DNA of 64,000 nucleotides from Isoetes taiwanensis (GCA_021234155.1 JAJEKV010000017.1:9989525-10053524), one strand, 5' to 3'. Positions 23,210-36,700 are shown, counted from the first letter of the stretch. Notes: generated from the letters alone by a model not told the origin. A program made the numbers and translations.

Positions 23210-24732
23210 TGTGATGTTCCACGTATTTATATGCCTTTTTAAGTATAAATACATGACACGTCACTATGAATAGTTAATGGTGCTTTAATTATTCATAAGC
23301 TAAGGTTATCTATGTAAATCATTAATTACTAAGGTGGAAAACTAACCCTAAACCCTAATTCGAATTTAGGGCTTAACCTAATATTAAAAGGGCTAAAATA
23401 TTAGATTAGTTAATGATAACCAATCTAAAATTGCCATCTAGACCAAATCGATTGGGCAAGGCAGACTTGCTAACTTGGGACACCCAAATTGGGTTTCCAT
23501 CCTTAATTTGCCCCAATTCGATTTGGGGGCAGTTGGAGAAGGAGGAGGAGCTTATTCAACTAGCAGGGCATGTAGAACCTGAGGGATGGGAGATCTAGCT
23601 CGGATACCGGCTAGTAGGCTTAGTTAGCTTGAGATTCTAGTTAGGAACTAACCCTTGCTTGTTAGATGGATGATTAGTCTCTCTATTTTATGTTCTAGAT
23701 GAGATTGTGATGGATGTAACAAATATGAATGCTCTCTTTCTGTTCCTCCTGTGTTGTATGGGTAAAAGGGGGTAGAGACGTAAAGGCCATTTAAGATTAG
23801 ATATGCTCCTAGTTAGAACCCCTTAAATCCCATTATATGCGACCTGTGCACAAGACTGTGGATGCTATATTGTGATTTAGCACCAGATAACGGGTACAAT
23901 GGTGAAATGGGGGTGGAGTCTTGCCTAGCGTGGCTACAAGACTCCTACAGTGTGCTAGGCTTATAGTCTGTCCTCGCGTTTGGGGCCGGGTATGGGTCTG
24001 ACACCTCCTGGGTCGCCTATATGGATGTCCTGGGCTCGATGGGCACGCCTAGTGGTCCATGGATTTTGGGGGGTTCAAGTCGGGTACGGCTGCGTGTGCA
24101 CCTAGTGGCACGTATTCTCTAGCACACCCAGGGATCCATAGGGGACACTTCTTCGACCTGCCTCATCGGACCGGGGAGATGTAACCCAGAGTAGTCTCAT
24201 AAAGTGATTCCATGAGATTGCATCTCCGGATAGCTATAATCACGCATTAGCCTGTGTCAGCTTATCTGCAAAGTGTGCACAGGAGGGACATATAGAGTGG
24301 ATTATGCTAGCCATTGTTCTATGCAAGCCAACGCCATGTCATACTTCCGTCTGCTGATATCTTGAGGCCCTGACCGTCAGTTGACCCCATGGAGTCTGAG
24401 CCCAGGGTAGCGCCCTTGTTATGATGGGTTACTTATGTTACTTTGTGCTTATATTGTCATTTAGTTGATGGGGATGGATGTGCCACTCTTCGTGGTGGTA
24501 TATTATTTGAGCATGATTGTTGTATGCTAACATGTATATACGCTTCCGCTATATAGGATTCTCATAGAGGATGTGGGACGAATGACACCTCCGTGTTCCT
24601 CGCCCAAACACCTGGCCATCCTAAGTGGTCCGGGTTTGACGGAGGGCCCTACCATGGTGATGTAGTCGCCACGGGAGGGGAATTCCTGTATTTGTACGAT
24701 GGGATCATCGTACTGATTCTGGGAGCATCACA
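23210..24732 (+). repeat. 5' LTR of gypsy element G
   Basis: This 1.52-kb LTR begins TGTGATGTTCC and ends GAGCATCACA, directly followed by a primer site. It is inserted in the copia fragment. It carries the conserved GGGGGTAGAGAC block and a block resembling the chromovirus LTRs elsewhere in the window. Only about 160 bp of internal sequence follow (24,733-24,891) before LINE L interrupts it. Confidence 0.85.
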
Positions 24733-24733
24733 G

Positions 24734-24745
24734 TGGTATCAGATC
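24734..24745 (+). promoter_or_regulatory. Primer binding site of element G
   Basis: TGGTATCAGATC matches the initiator tRNA-Met primer site except for one base (T for G). Confidence 0.85.
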
Positions 24746-24891
24746 CATGATTTTGGTGGACCAGATCATAGCACTGGTCATATTCTAACTCGTTAATTCG
24801 ATAGTCAGTAGGGAACATTAATCTAGGACAAACTATTCCAATTCCATAGCTCGTATGTATGTTGACCTAGTTATGGGAGGATTTTTTTTTG

Positions 24892-25991
24892 GAAGGATCA
24901 AATTAATTAGTAATACGGGATAAAGTTCAAGAAGAGCGATACAGGGGTACTCCTGCCCAAGCAACCACGCTCGAGCGAGAACTCGAACTGCACGTAGACC
25001 TAACTACGACTCAGGAAATGAACCTGCCATTACTGTCTACAATGAGGAGGGTCCTTTCCCAGATAGCCGCCTTGAACTGCTCTTTCCGAGGGGACACCAG
25101 GTAGGAAAGGTATAATTTGTACCTCAATTGAGGGATCAAAGCACCAGGTTGCACCTCTTCATTTCTGAACACCTTCATACATCGCCGCTTCCATATGAGC
25201 CACAATAGCCAGACATTGCACAAATGGAAGGCCAGACTCTGAACCTGGGACCACCCGCTAGGATACATCCCCAAAAGAACCTCTTGACTACGGAGAGAGG
25301 TGTGAAAGAGGCGCTGGGCCCACTGCCATGCGGGCTGAACCTCTGTGCAGAGGAACATACAGTGTTCCAAGGTCTCAGCACAGGCACCACACATTGGACA
25401 CAGGTCGCTGATCAATGGATTTATCCTATGAACTCACGTATTCACCCTCAGGGATCGGTGCACTATCTGCCACAACAACATCCGAGCCTTGGGGGGCGAG
25501 ATTGGGTTCCACACCCATCTCCAGATTTTGCTCCAGTCATCTCCCGGTACCTGGAGACTCTAGCCGTTCGAGGGGGGCAGCTCATCCTGAATTGCCAGAA
25601 GCTCATAACAGGACTTCACAAAGTTTGAGGGGTCAAACTTTGGATGACATCGCCACACTCGACCCATCCCATGCGGAGAGTTCAGCGGCAGAGTATTAGC
25701 CACTCGCGCCTAGATAGCACTATCTCGTTCTTGAAGCCGAAACCTGTGATGAGAAAGCTGCCAGGGCGCCAGTTGCCTGTCAACATACCAATCCTCCACT
25801 GTCAAGACCCCATGCTGTGTCCACCTGCACTGAACTCGAGGATCCACGGATGCTGCCAATACCAAAGGTAATGCATCCGGGCCAATAGGGATCCACCATG
25901 GCAATGACTTTAACTAGATACAACTCAAAATGGGCGGACTTGCTCCCAGGCTCGTAGGAGCCCCTTCAGAAAGGGAGAGGCATTAATATAC
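24892..25991 (-). mobile_element. LINE L, 3' part
   Basis: A run of nine T (24,892-24,900) is the poly(A) tail on the minus strand. A 3' UTR of about 110 bp follows, then the stop codon at 25,011 and the RT zinc-binding domain (CPMCGACAETLEHCMFLC) at 25,415-25,300. Around 25,904 the frame reads PWWIPIGPD, matching PWWIPLAP of LINE1. The LINE continues at 50,107 after removing the gypsy element and one copy of its TATAC duplication; LINE1 aligns without gap across that junction (1,340-1,420). Confidence 0.88.
25987..25991. repeat. Target site duplication, left copy (TATAC)
   Basis: TATAC directly left of the LTR at 25,992 is repeated directly right of the LTR at 50,107-50,111. A 5-bp duplication is typical of Ty3/gypsy and shows the two distant LTRs belong to one insertion. 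Confidence 0.9.
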
Positions 25992-27448
25992 TGTGACGTC
26001 CCCTACTCGTATACGGTGCACTCACCGTATACAAACAGGAGTTCATCCCCCATACCAGCTCCATGCTGATACAGGGCCCTCCACATATCACTGCACCCGT
26101 AACGAGTCCCGGTGGGAAGAGTGAAGGGGTCATTTTACCCCGTCTCCCTCAGGGTCTACCTAGCTGCGGAAGCGTAAACATACATGTCAGTGCATAACAT
26201 CATCACATATCCACCTCGAAGGGCGGTACATGAACATCTGCATAGACAAAGATCAGCACAATACATATGGGTTCCTACCCAAGGCTCAGACTCCAGGGGA
26301 TGACTGACGGCTTGGGTCTCTAGAGTTCATTGCAGACAAAATCATGACAATGGATTTGGCTGGCATGAGAACATGGCATAGGGTTGTCCACTCCATCCGC
26401 CCCTCCTGTGCACACTTTGCAGAGTAGGTTGAAGAGTGTTGGGACCTGACTGTAGCCCGCCGGATGCATAGCCAAAGGGGCTATTCCTGGGTTGCATCTC
26501 CCCAGTTCCGATGGGGCAGGTAGGGATCACTCCCACCAGAGATCTCCGCCCTTATCCGACTTAACCCACTGGAAAGTGAACATCACTCCACGGGTGTCGA
26601 GCCCATGCCTTACCCACACTCAGTGGCAAGCCATTAGACCTAGTCTACATTGATCCCCGGTAGACTTTACACACCAGAGGGATCAGCCAAGAGTCAGAAC
26701 ACGAACCTCCTTCTGAGTCAGTCTGGCCCCTTCATCCACAACCAGGTGTGGTTCTTGTACACAGGCCGAATCTACAGTGTGCTAAGGAGGCTAGCTAGGA
26801 GCATCAACTACTAAGCTTTAAGTCTCTACCCCCCTTCCCAATACAATGAGTCCACAGAATTCATCCATCCATCACATCATCATAGAACTAAAGAATAAGA
26901 TCTAATCTATATCATAGAGTTAGGTTCTTTAGTTAGGGTCAGTCTGGGGATCTGCGTGTCTACTAAGGGCAATTTAATAGGCTAAACCTATTGGTTCGAT
27001 GGCTGGAATACAGTTTAGGCTATTAAATCGACTAAATACCTGATCCCTGGTTCACTCCTCTTGATCCGAATGCGTCCATGTGGCTGTTCTGCTTGGGGAT
27101 GCGGTCGGAAGGAGAATCTGAGGAGCTAGGGCGCACGGGCAGATCTTGGGAGTTGGATTTGACTCCTCAGGCACGCGAACTGGAGCTCGGAAGGTTCGTG
27201 GACGAAAAGGGGAGAATTAGGGTTTGGTTACCTTACATAGGCTCTCAGTTAGGTTTAGGGTTTCCATGACCCTTGGTCTGCCTTTAATGGGTTAAAGGCA
27301 GACTAAGTGTGTGCACCCTTGCAAGTTGCCCCCTAGGGCGCCCTTGCTTGGTTACACGTCGGCGTACACGTCAATTGGAATGGCGTGTATGCGTGACGGT
27401 GCAGTACAGTATACGTCTTGAGACCGTATATCGTACTGGAACGTCACA
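25992..27448 (-). repeat. 3' LTR of element D/E
   Basis: Plus strand starts TGTGACGTCCCC and ends GGAACGTCACA; 1457 bp. Near the left edge is a palindrome GTATACGGTGCACTCACCGT continuing to ATAC, and near the right edge a related imperfect hairpin around GTATACGTC...GACCGTATA. Very similar to 47,981-50,106. Confidence 0.92.
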
Positions 27449-27461
27449 TTCTCCCCACCTT
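27449..27461 (-). promoter_or_regulatory. Polypurine tract of element D/E
   Basis: The minus strand reads AAGGTGGGGAGAA directly before the LTR start TGTGACG, the expected site for plus-strand priming. The same tract lies at 33,768-33,780 in element A. Confidence 0.8.
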
Positions 27462-28292
27462 AAATTGATGCTGTCCGCAGCATCGTGGGTCTCCCCACCT
27501 TGGGATCTTCTTAACCTGCAATCAACTTGATGCATACGATATACTATTATCATAGTTACACATTTGTTAGGATTACCTCAAGGTAATATTTTTAGAACAT
27601 TATTATACTATTATTCAATCAAATACTTATCAATCCGTATGTCATTATAACAATTACCCATTAGTTTTTCTTATCATAATGTTTTAGTTTATCAATATAT
27701 ATACAATTATTCTCTGAGGTACTCTTCATTCCTTCAACACATTACATCAAAATTTGTGTTGCAAGTCTTCGTAGCCCGACCTCCTAGCCCTCCGGAGCGC
27801 TCTATTGGCCTGCAGGTCAATACTACGTTAGTACCATTTTTAATTATTTATAAATTTGGTTATAAGGGAACCACCCCAACTATCTACGTGAATGCATGGC
27901 TAATCTCCCGGCGTAGGAAGAGGATGCTTCTTCCATCGTGGCCGTGGAGACAGCGCCCTATCATGCCTATATGGCACTCATGCCTACACATTTAGTTGCT
28001 CAGCGTGGAGGATAGAGTCCTTCTCATATATAGAGCGTGAAGGATAGTGTCCTCCCCGTAGGCATTGGCTAGAGGTACTTTCCCTATCAATGCACTCCTG
28101 AATGACCTCTTATCTCTCGAGGTCGTCTACTTCCGTGGGACAGAAGTAGACTTTCCAAGCGGAACCGCGGTCATGCCTACATTGACATTACACCACGTCC
28201 TAGAGATCACCGTAGTGATCTCATCATCGGTAACAACGCATGCAACCCATACCTCCTAGGTTGCATGCATAGATTATACTTATCTATGCAAG
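27462..28292 (-). other. Non-coding 3' internal region of D/E
   Basis: About 830 bp between the chromodomain and polypurine tract. Homologous blocks occur in elements A (33,781-34,700) and B (63,840-64,000, opposite strand). No open frame is conserved among them. Confidence 0.7.
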
Positions 28293-28634
28293 CTATAAAT
28301 CTACACAAATCGACATGCCTGAGCCGATTTCTTCGGAGATGACCTTGCCGTCCCATTGCTCCATAAACTGTGGGTACTGCTTTATCAGATCTCTTTTAAG
28401 TACCCATGTCGCGTCTTCCACCGGCAAGTGTTTCCACTTGACCAAGTATTGGAGAAACTCCGATCTCCTTGTCTTCTTGAACGCTTTATCAAGAATCAAT
28501 TCTGGAACTATTTCTATCTGCTCTTCTGTCATTTCCAACATCGTTGGAGTGTCCAGGACTTCATCTGGATTGGGAGTGTGCTTCTTCAGCAAACTCACGT
28601 GGAATACTTTGTGGATCTTTAAGTGTGCTGGCAA
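28293..28634 (-). pseudogene. Chromodomain and integrase C-terminus of D/E
   Basis: The frame opens with HLKIHKVFHVSLLKKHTPNP, the typical end of gypsy integrase before the chromodomain, then ELILDKAFKKTRR, FLQYLVKWKHLPVEDATWV and LIKQYPQFME. This is a chromodomain fold of about 50 residues with the conserved YLVKWK and ATW blocks. Chromodomains of chromoviruses bind histone H3 tails or heterochromatin and guide integration. Here the element also encodes its own H3-like tail. The frame is open but separated from the integrase by a frameshift. Confidence 0.9.
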
Positions 28635-28761
28635 GTCTAGCTTGTAGGATTGGTTACCTACTCTTTGTATTATTCTGAAGGGTCCAGCCCACCTTGGAGC
28701 AAGCTTCTTACAATTTCCAATGCGGAGCTTCGCCTGCTTTACCTTGATCTTGAGCCATACA

Positions 28762-29824
28762 TCATCTCCAACTTGGAACTCTCTGACTGTCTGATGTTTG
28801 TCGGCGATGCTCTTTTGTCGGTGCTGCGAGAAGATACCCTCGAACTTCTTCCACGAGCTGCTGCGTGTCGCCCAACATTTGCTGCGAAACTTCCACTTTT
28901 GACACGGGGTTGTGCCAAGTGTCTGGAGTTAGGTATTGGTAGCCGTAGTTGATCATGAACGGCGACATTTGGGATGATTCCTGCTTGGTGCTATTGTATG
29001 CAAACTCCACCAAGTGAATAAACTCTTCCCACATACCTTGCTTGTTCCAGACATAGTTTCGTAGCATATCCTCCAATATTTTGTTGGTACGCTCTGTTTG
29101 CCCATCCGTCTGGGGATGATAGGCCGTGCTCATGGATAGCTTCGTCTGAATCGTTGCAAAGAGATCCTGCCAAAAGGCACTGATGAACTTCGGATCTCGG
29201 TCGGAGATAATTTCCCTTGGCATGCCATGGAGCCTGAAGATTTCTTTAGTGAAGAGCTTTGCCCGTATCCATAGTTGTGTCCGTGGTTCTGCAAGGCATA
29301 AAATGGGCCATCTTCGACAACTTGTCGACCACGACCATCAAGGCATCCTTCCCTCTTACTGTCCTTGGAAGCTCCGTTATGAAGTCCATGCTGACGACCT
29401 CCCACTTAGCGTTTGGCACCGCTAATGGTTCCAATGCACCTGGAATTCGAAGCTGTTCTGCCTTCGTTTGCTGACATAGCTGACATTCCTTGATGTGGCG
29501 AGCTACCTGCTTCTTCATTCCTGGCCAATAATAGCTGCTACGCACTTTGAAGTATGTCTTCATGAATCCTGCGTGGCCAGCTATTGGGCTGTTGTGGGTG
29601 TCGTGGAGGATCAACTTTCTTACTCCAGATGATTCAGGCACGCACAACTTGTTCTTATGGTATAGAAGGTTACCTTCCTTCTTAAAATTTTTGAAGGTTT
29701 CCCTCTCCTTATCTGTTCTCGCTTCCTTGCACAAGCTTGCCCATACTTCTTTGAAGTCCACATCCGTTGGCAAGGTTTCTTCGATCTTTTTCCCGAAATC
29801 GCTGAAGAGCGTCGAGATTGCCAA
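28762..29824 (-). pseudogene. Integrase of D/E
   Basis: Frame 29,824-29,246 contains the HHCC zinc finger (H...H in HDTHNSPIAGHAGF, C..C in CQLCQQTKA) and the first catalytic region WEVVSMDFITELP with KDALMVVVDKLSKMAHF. Frame 29,223-28,762 carries IISDRDPKFISAFW (second Asp), then STAYHPQTDGQTERTNKILE (catalytic Glu). A frameshift near 29,240 separates them and another near 29,825 separates this from RNase H. All DDE residues are still visible. Confidence 0.9.
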
Positions 29825-32183
29825 TGCACTCTAGTTGTCAACGGATGCCTTGAAAGTGCATCTGCTACCACATTAAGCTTCCCGGGCTTGTAGACTATGT
29901 CGAAGTCATACTCTTCGAGAAACTCCATCCACCTTCGCTGCCTCAGGTTAAGGTGTGGTTGCGTGAATACATATTGGAGGCTCTGATGATCCGTGTCCAA
30001 CTGGAACTTCCTTCCTAAGAGGTAGTGCCTCCAAATTCTCAACGCCCTGACAACTGCAAGCAATTCCTGATCGTGCGTCGGGTAACGCGTTTCGGCGTCG
30101 TTCATCTTTCTGGAATCATAAGCTATTACCCGCTCTTCTTGTATGAGCACTGCACCTGTGGCTATCTTACTTGCGTCTGTCGCCACTAGTTTGTCCTTCT
30201 CTGGGTCTGGCAGGGTCAAGACGGGGGCGGTTGTCAAAGCTTCCTTCAACAATTCAAATCCTGCTTGGGCTTTCTTAAGCCAATGGTCTGCCCAATTTTT
30301 CACTTTCTCCGCCTTTGTCAAGTCTGTTAGTGGGGCTGCTATCTTTGCGAAGTTCTTCACGAACTTCCTGTAATACCCTGCTAGGCCGAGGAAACTTCTG
30401 ACCTCGTGGACGTTCTTTGGTGCTGGCCATTGGATCACTGCTTCAATCTTGGTGGGATCCGTCGAGATTCCTTCTGCTGAAATCACATGACCGAGGTATT
30501 CTACCTTCTCTGTTGCGAAGTGGCACTTCGACAACTTGGCACACAACTGATGCCTCTTCAACTTCTCGAGCACCTTTCTTACGTGTTGTGCATGTTCTTC
30601 AATGGATCTGCTATACACCAGAATGTCGTCAAAGAACACTATCACGAAGGTGTCCAAGAACTCCCTGAAGATGTCGTTCATGAGTCTCATGAACATTGCT
30701 GGGGCATTTGATAGCCCAAATGGCATTACTGCGAACTCGTAATGCCCATACCTGGTCCTGAAGGCTGTTTTGTGGACGTCTTCTTCCTTTATCCTGATCT
30801 GGTGATAGCCTGACCTTAGGTCGATCTTGGAGAAGACTTTTGCCCCTTGGAGCTGATCCATCAAGTCGTCCGATCTGGGGAGCGCGTACTTGTTCTTGAT
30901 GGTGTGCTTATTCAGCTGTCTGTAATCTATGCACATCCTCAAGCTGCCATCCTTCTTCTTGACAAAGAGAATGGGTGCCCCAAATGGTGAGATGCTAGGT
31001 CTAATGAAGCATAGGTCGAGCAATTCTTGCAATTGCTTCTTTAGCTCCGTCAGTTCCTGCGTCGTCATTCTATATGGAGCCTTGCTCGTCGGCTTGGTTC
31101 CTGGTTCGAGTGCTATCTTGCACTCGACTCCCCTGTAAGGAGGAAGCTGCTCGATCTCATCTGGGAAGAGATCGTGGAACTCCGTGATCAAGTTGGCTAT
31201 TTGCTTGGGCAACTTGCTGAGCACTTTGTCTTCCTTGCTTTCCTCTGACTCGGGTTCTTCAATCTCAAGTTTGAAGATATATGCTACTTGCTCGCTCTTG
31301 ATAGATTTGAGCAGCGTCTTACTAGACATACACTGCATGATGGGAGCAACTTCTTTACCTGTGATCTCAATGACTTTGCCGTCGGGCGTTGTGAGGGTCA
31401 CCTTCCGCTTTCCACAATCAATGATGGCCCCTGCTGGTCCAAGGTACTCCATTCCTATTATCAAGTCGTACTTGCCGATGCCCATTACTTCTGCCCCCAT
31501 CGGGATATTAATTCCCGGCAAGTCAATGTCAAAATTGATCCTCTTCCCTGCCGTATGTCTTACTGCTCTGCTTGCCAAGATTACGGGCCTCGGCTTGGAC
31601 TTCAATGGTTTCAACTTCAATATCTCAACCATTCTTGGGGATGCAAAGTTGTGGCTACTTCTGGAGTCTATCAGGACTATGAAAGACTTGGACTTGGCCT
31701 TCCCTATTGTGGAAATTACTCTATACTGATTCTCTGCATGTTCTGTATCTATAGCAGCAAAAATGTGGCACTCACCCTCAATATAATCGCGCACTGCCTC
31801 GCCGCCGTCGTCAGACGGAGTGTCCCATCCACCCAACTCCGCTAGCGCTGAGCTCATGACGAAGGGGCAATTCACCGTTCTATGGCCTGGCTGGAAGCAT
31901 CTGAAGCAAAGCTGCTTCTCCATACACTCCTGTCTCTTTTTCTTGGGCATTGCTTGTAAGAAAGATCGCACTGCTTTCGAGTAGTTCGATCCTCCTTCCT
32001 GCTTGTCCTTGAAGGACACCTGCTTCATTTCATGTTGTCTCCCCTGGTTGCCACTATATGGGGATTTTGCTGGACTTGGGCTGGCTGCCCTAGAGCTATA
32101 ACTCCCTGTTGCCTTGCCTCTATCCTGGTAGTATGGCTGCTTCTGCCCGCTGTTCTGAGGCCCCGTTCCTTGCAAGCTGATTG
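29750..32183 (-). pseudogene. Gag C-terminus, protease, RT and RNase H of D/E
   Basis: A single minus-strand frame of about 800 codons runs from gag into RNase H. Gag zinc knuckle: [14 protein letters not shown] (CX2CX4HX4C). Protease: [12 protein letters not shown], where the catalytic motif D-S/T-G has become [52 protein letters not shown] and [10 protein letters not shown] (both Asp kept, usual YIDD or FIDD is FFDD). RNase [30 protein letters not shown]. The frame runs back beyond 32,183 into the LTR of element A, but those first residues are not gag. The lost gag N-terminus is at 42,956-43,841. The loss of the protease glycine suggests an inactive enzyme. Confidence 0.92.
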
Positions 32184-33767
32184 TGTGACGTCCCCTACTC
32201 GTATACGGTGCACTCACCGTATACAAACAGGAGTTCATCCCCCATACCAGCTCCATGCCGATACAGGGCCCTCCACATGACACTGCAACCGTGACGGGTT
32301 CCAGTGGGAAGAGTGAAGGGGTCATTTTACCCCGTCTCCCTCAGGGCCTACCTAGCTGCGGAAGCGTAAACATACATGTCAGTAGTACATACATCAACAT
32401 CACATGACCATCACGAAGGATGGTTCACCACATATCTGCATAGACAAAGATCAGCACATTACATAGGGAATCCTACCCAAGGCTCAGACACAGGGATGGA
32501 CTGACAAGCTTGGGTCTCCAGAGTTCATTGCAGACAGAATTCATGGCAATGGATTTGGCTGGCATAAGAACATGGCTTAGGGTTGTCCACTCCATCCGCC
32601 CCTCCTGTGCACACTTTGCAGAGTAGGCTGAAAAGTGTTGGGACCTGACTGTAGCCCGCCGAATGCATAGCCAAAAGGGCTATTCCTGGGTTTCATCTCC
32701 CCAGTTCCGATGGGGCAGGTAGGGATCACTCCCTCCAGAGATCTACATGCTGACTCAAGGTGACTAGAGGGCCACTGCCCGTATTCGACTTGAACTCAAT
32801 GGAAGGTCATATCCACCACCTCACGAGTGTCGAGCCCATGCCTTGCCCACACGCAGTGGCAAGCCATTGGACCTAGTCACAATGATCCCCGGTAGCACTA
32901 ACACACCATAGAGATCGTTCAAGAGTCAGAACACGAACCTCCTTATAAGCCAGTCTGGCCCCTTCACCCACAACCAGGTGTGGCTCTTGTGCACAGGCCG
33001 AATCTACAGTGTGCTAGAGAGGCTAACTAGGAGCATCAACTACTAGGCTTGAGGTCTCTACCCCCCTTCCCAATACAAGGAGTTCACAGAGATACATCAT
33101 CCATATACATCACAGAAGAACTAAAGAACAAGATCTAATCTATAGCATAGAGTTAGGTTCTTTAGTTAGAGCTTGGTATCTAGAGATCTAGATGGCTGCT
33201 ATGGGCAATTTAATAGGCTAAACTTACTGATACAATGACTGGAAGACGGTTTAGGCTATTAAATTGACTAAATACCTGATCCTTGGATTGCTCCTCCTGA
33301 CCTGAGTTCGACCATCCTGCTGAACTGCTCGAATCAAGGGAAACTAATGGTGCAATTCGCTTGGGCAACGTCTGGGAGGCAGTTTTGGCTCCTGGGGCAG
33401 CCAAAACAGAGCTCTAGAACCCTAGGGACCGAAAATGGCAAGTTAGGGTTTCTCCTACCTAAATAGACAAGGGGTTAGGGCTAGGGTTTCCAATTATCCC
33501 CTTTAAGCATGTGGGATAATTGGAATTGGTCCACTCATCTAAAATGGCCTAGGTGGCAAAATGTGCCCACATGGAAAGGTGTGCACCTTAATAAATGTGC
33601 ACATTGGTAAATGTGCTCATTAATACATGCACATACCTAGCAAGTTGCCCCATAGGGGCTACCCACTTGGCTACACGTTGGCGTACACGTCAGTCGGAGT
33701 GGCGTGTACGCGTGACGAGGCAGTACAGTATACGTCCTGGGACCGTATACTGTGCTGGAACGTCACA
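32184..33767 (-). repeat. 3' LTR of element A
   Basis: 1584 bp, plus strand TGTGACGTCCCC to GGAACGTCACA, followed by the same polypurine tract as in D/E. Nearly identical to the fragment 41,799-42,840 and, in reverse, to the LTR of element B. Confidence 0.92.
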
Positions 33768-36700
33768 TTCTCCCCACCTTGAAATGATGCTGTCCGCAGC
33801 ATCGTGGGTCTCCCCACCTTGGAATCTTCCTAACCTGCAATCAACCTGATGCATACGATATACTACTATAATACTTACACATTTATTAAGATTACCTTAA
33901 GGTAATATTTTTAAATCATTATTATGCCATTACGTTATCAAATAACTTGTCAATTGGTAACTTCTATTAAAACAAGGTACTTATTAGTCCTCGTTATTAT
34001 AACATTTAGTTTATCACAATTTAACCCTTTCATACACAATTATTATTTAAGGTACTCTTCATCCCTTGCAACACATTCCAACAAAATTTGTGTTGCAAGT
34101 CTTCGTAGCTCGACCTCCTTGCCCTCCGGAGCGCTCTGTTGGCCCGCAGGTCGACACTACATTAGTACCATTTTAATTATTAATAAAATTTTGGTTATAT
34201 GGTGACCACCCCACCTATCTACATGGATGCATGGCTAATCTCCCGGCGTAGGAAGAGGGTGAATCTTCCATTATGGCCGTGGAGACAGCGCCTATATGCC
34301 TATATGCCGCTCATGCCTACACCCTAGTTGCCCAGCGTGGAGGATAGGTCCTTCCCGTATGTGGGGCGTGAAGGCCAGGTTCCTCCTATCAAAGCATATA
34401 TGGGGCTAGAGGTGCTTTTCCTATCAATGCATTCCTGAATGACCTTCTTTCTCTCGAGGTCGTCTACTTCCGTGGAACAGAAGTAGACTTTCTAATCTAC
34501 CTTCCACTCATCCAAGTGGAAACGCGGTCATGCCTACATTGACATTACACCACGCCCTAGAGATCACCGTAGTGGTCTCATCATCGGTAACAACGCATGC
34601 AACCCATACCAAGCATAGGTTGCATGCGTAGATTAATCTTAACTACACATGAAACTAATCTAAACACAAATCGACATGTCTGAGCCGATTTTTGCTGGCT
34701 CCTTTAATGCATGTGATTAACATAATTACCCTAAGGTAATATTTATGAATTAACATTATCATAGTATCGGATACATTACTTCCGATAGTACAATTATATT
34801 TACTCTAAGCTTTGCAATATTTAACGACTTTTAGATCGCGATTATTTAAACAATAACCCTGATTTAGACCTATTGTATCATAGACAAGGTTTTAATTATC
34901 ATACACAAGAATTAGATGTGCTTCTTATTCTCTTCCTTGAGTCCTGCATTACCCTTGGAAGTATATCCCTAAGATGCACTTAAGTATATCTGAATTCTAT
35001 TTCCTATTTATATTTATAAGGACCCGAGGTCATATAGCTATCCTTTGAAGGAATTGCATCCTTGCGAAGGATTAATTAACATGCTACCTCACATTATCGT
35101 TGTTATTTAACTTATTTCCGTATGATACATATATGTACAGTAATTTCCATGCAATTATTAGGATCTATATTTAACTTATCTATAAGACACATTAAAGCTT
35201 ATAATGCATGCGCACGCCTTACCTAGGCTAGAATGCATCCACCCATTGAGCCGGCGTCGAGTAATTTTGGAGATGACTTGGTCGTTGCATTGCTCCCATA
35301 GTTTTGCTCCACTTCATTGGTGTAGATAGCTACTACGTCAGTCTCGCACGTTGAAGGCCTCCTGAGCTATCTATCTATCTATCTTACGCTCTATTCGCTT
35401 CGGCCATTGCCGGAGTGAACTCTATTCTACGGGTCGGTCAATTCGATGCAAGTGCGTTCAATCATAAGATTGAGCCCTCCCACTTTCTTCGAAAAGAAAA
35501 TGGTCCTGCACCCTTTCAATGACGTTCTACACAACGTCATATCTATTCTCTCCCCTTAAGAGGTTATATGCTTCTTACTTAGCACATTAATTTACTAGCC
35601 TTAGCTAACATATATCACCATCTAAGATGGATGCACATATTATGTTATCATTTATTTCAATATAGTTATGGGTTACCTACTTAGTTAGAACGATTCTAAA
35701 CCACAAGGTTTTGTCATCATGACAATTCCTTTTGTCTCAAAAGACTATTTGATTACTATAATTCTTATTTTAGATGTACTTTGCATGTACTATTCTTTTA
35801 TATTCTAGAGATTCCCCCTTTCTTAGTTATTTAGCTCTTGGAATATTCCTACCAATCGAATTGATGTCATCGTAACAAGTTGGCCGGACTTGTTAGATTA
35901 CTTCTTTTCTTTCGGTTGGATTATTCTTTTGGAGGTACTAGATTTATACATGGTCAACAATTATCCTAGTAATGATTCCTTCTTAGCGAGGAGATCAATC
36001 TCACCAAGTGGTTTCAATACGTTGGATGTCTGTTAACAATCGTGTATAATTATAGTTACTCCTATGCATTTCCTTCCCAATCCTTGACGCTTAGCTCAAT
36101 ATTGGGACAATCCTTTCAGCGAGAATATCTGGAAATGCCTTCTAATCCCAATATGGATGTTACCATCCCTACATTTAACTTACTAGGCCCCATGGCCTTA
36201 GCTGCTTGAGCTTGCTAGAAGCTCATCCACTCGTTGCCTGCTTGAAATAGCAAGGTAACGTTCTTCCGAGTCGCTCGATACTTCAGTCTCCTTGACGGTG
36301 GCTCCTCCTTGCTGTAGAGGTTGACTTTGTTCGTTAGAAGCCTCTCATTGCTGGTGGCTTTGATGGCGTAGTTGATCACTTGAAATCTTCCATGCCGCTT
36401 TAATTCAAAAGCCTGAAGGTGGCACCGTTGAAAAAGATCTTTCATCTTGAACTTTTTGTCTTGGCAGCTAAAGGACGACTCTGTATCCGATATTGTTTCT
36501 TCGACTCCATCGATGTCTCATACGTCGAGTCCTGTTGTCGTTATCGTGTTGCCCGAAGAGTGTTGAGGATGTTGATTGCTTCACCCCTGCAATTTGCCTG
36601 ACATCTCCTCCTTTGATCTGTGACGCTATGGAAGGGAAGGAATAATAAGGGAGCTATACATGCAAAACATATAGCTTATATAATTACAATTACTACTAGA

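Noticed and set aside
23341-23362. Telomere-like CCCTAAA units
   Set aside because: Only two or three units inside an LTR; similar TTTAGGG-like bits in other LTRs belong to the conserved LTR sequence.
31184-31845. Long plus-strand frames of about 180 codons
   Set aside because: Antisense shadows of the gag-pol frame on the minus strand.
35366-35384. Tetranucleotide repeats (GATA/CTAT) as regulatory sites
   Set aside because: Simple microsatellites, also present at 21,354 and 63,180; no sign of function.
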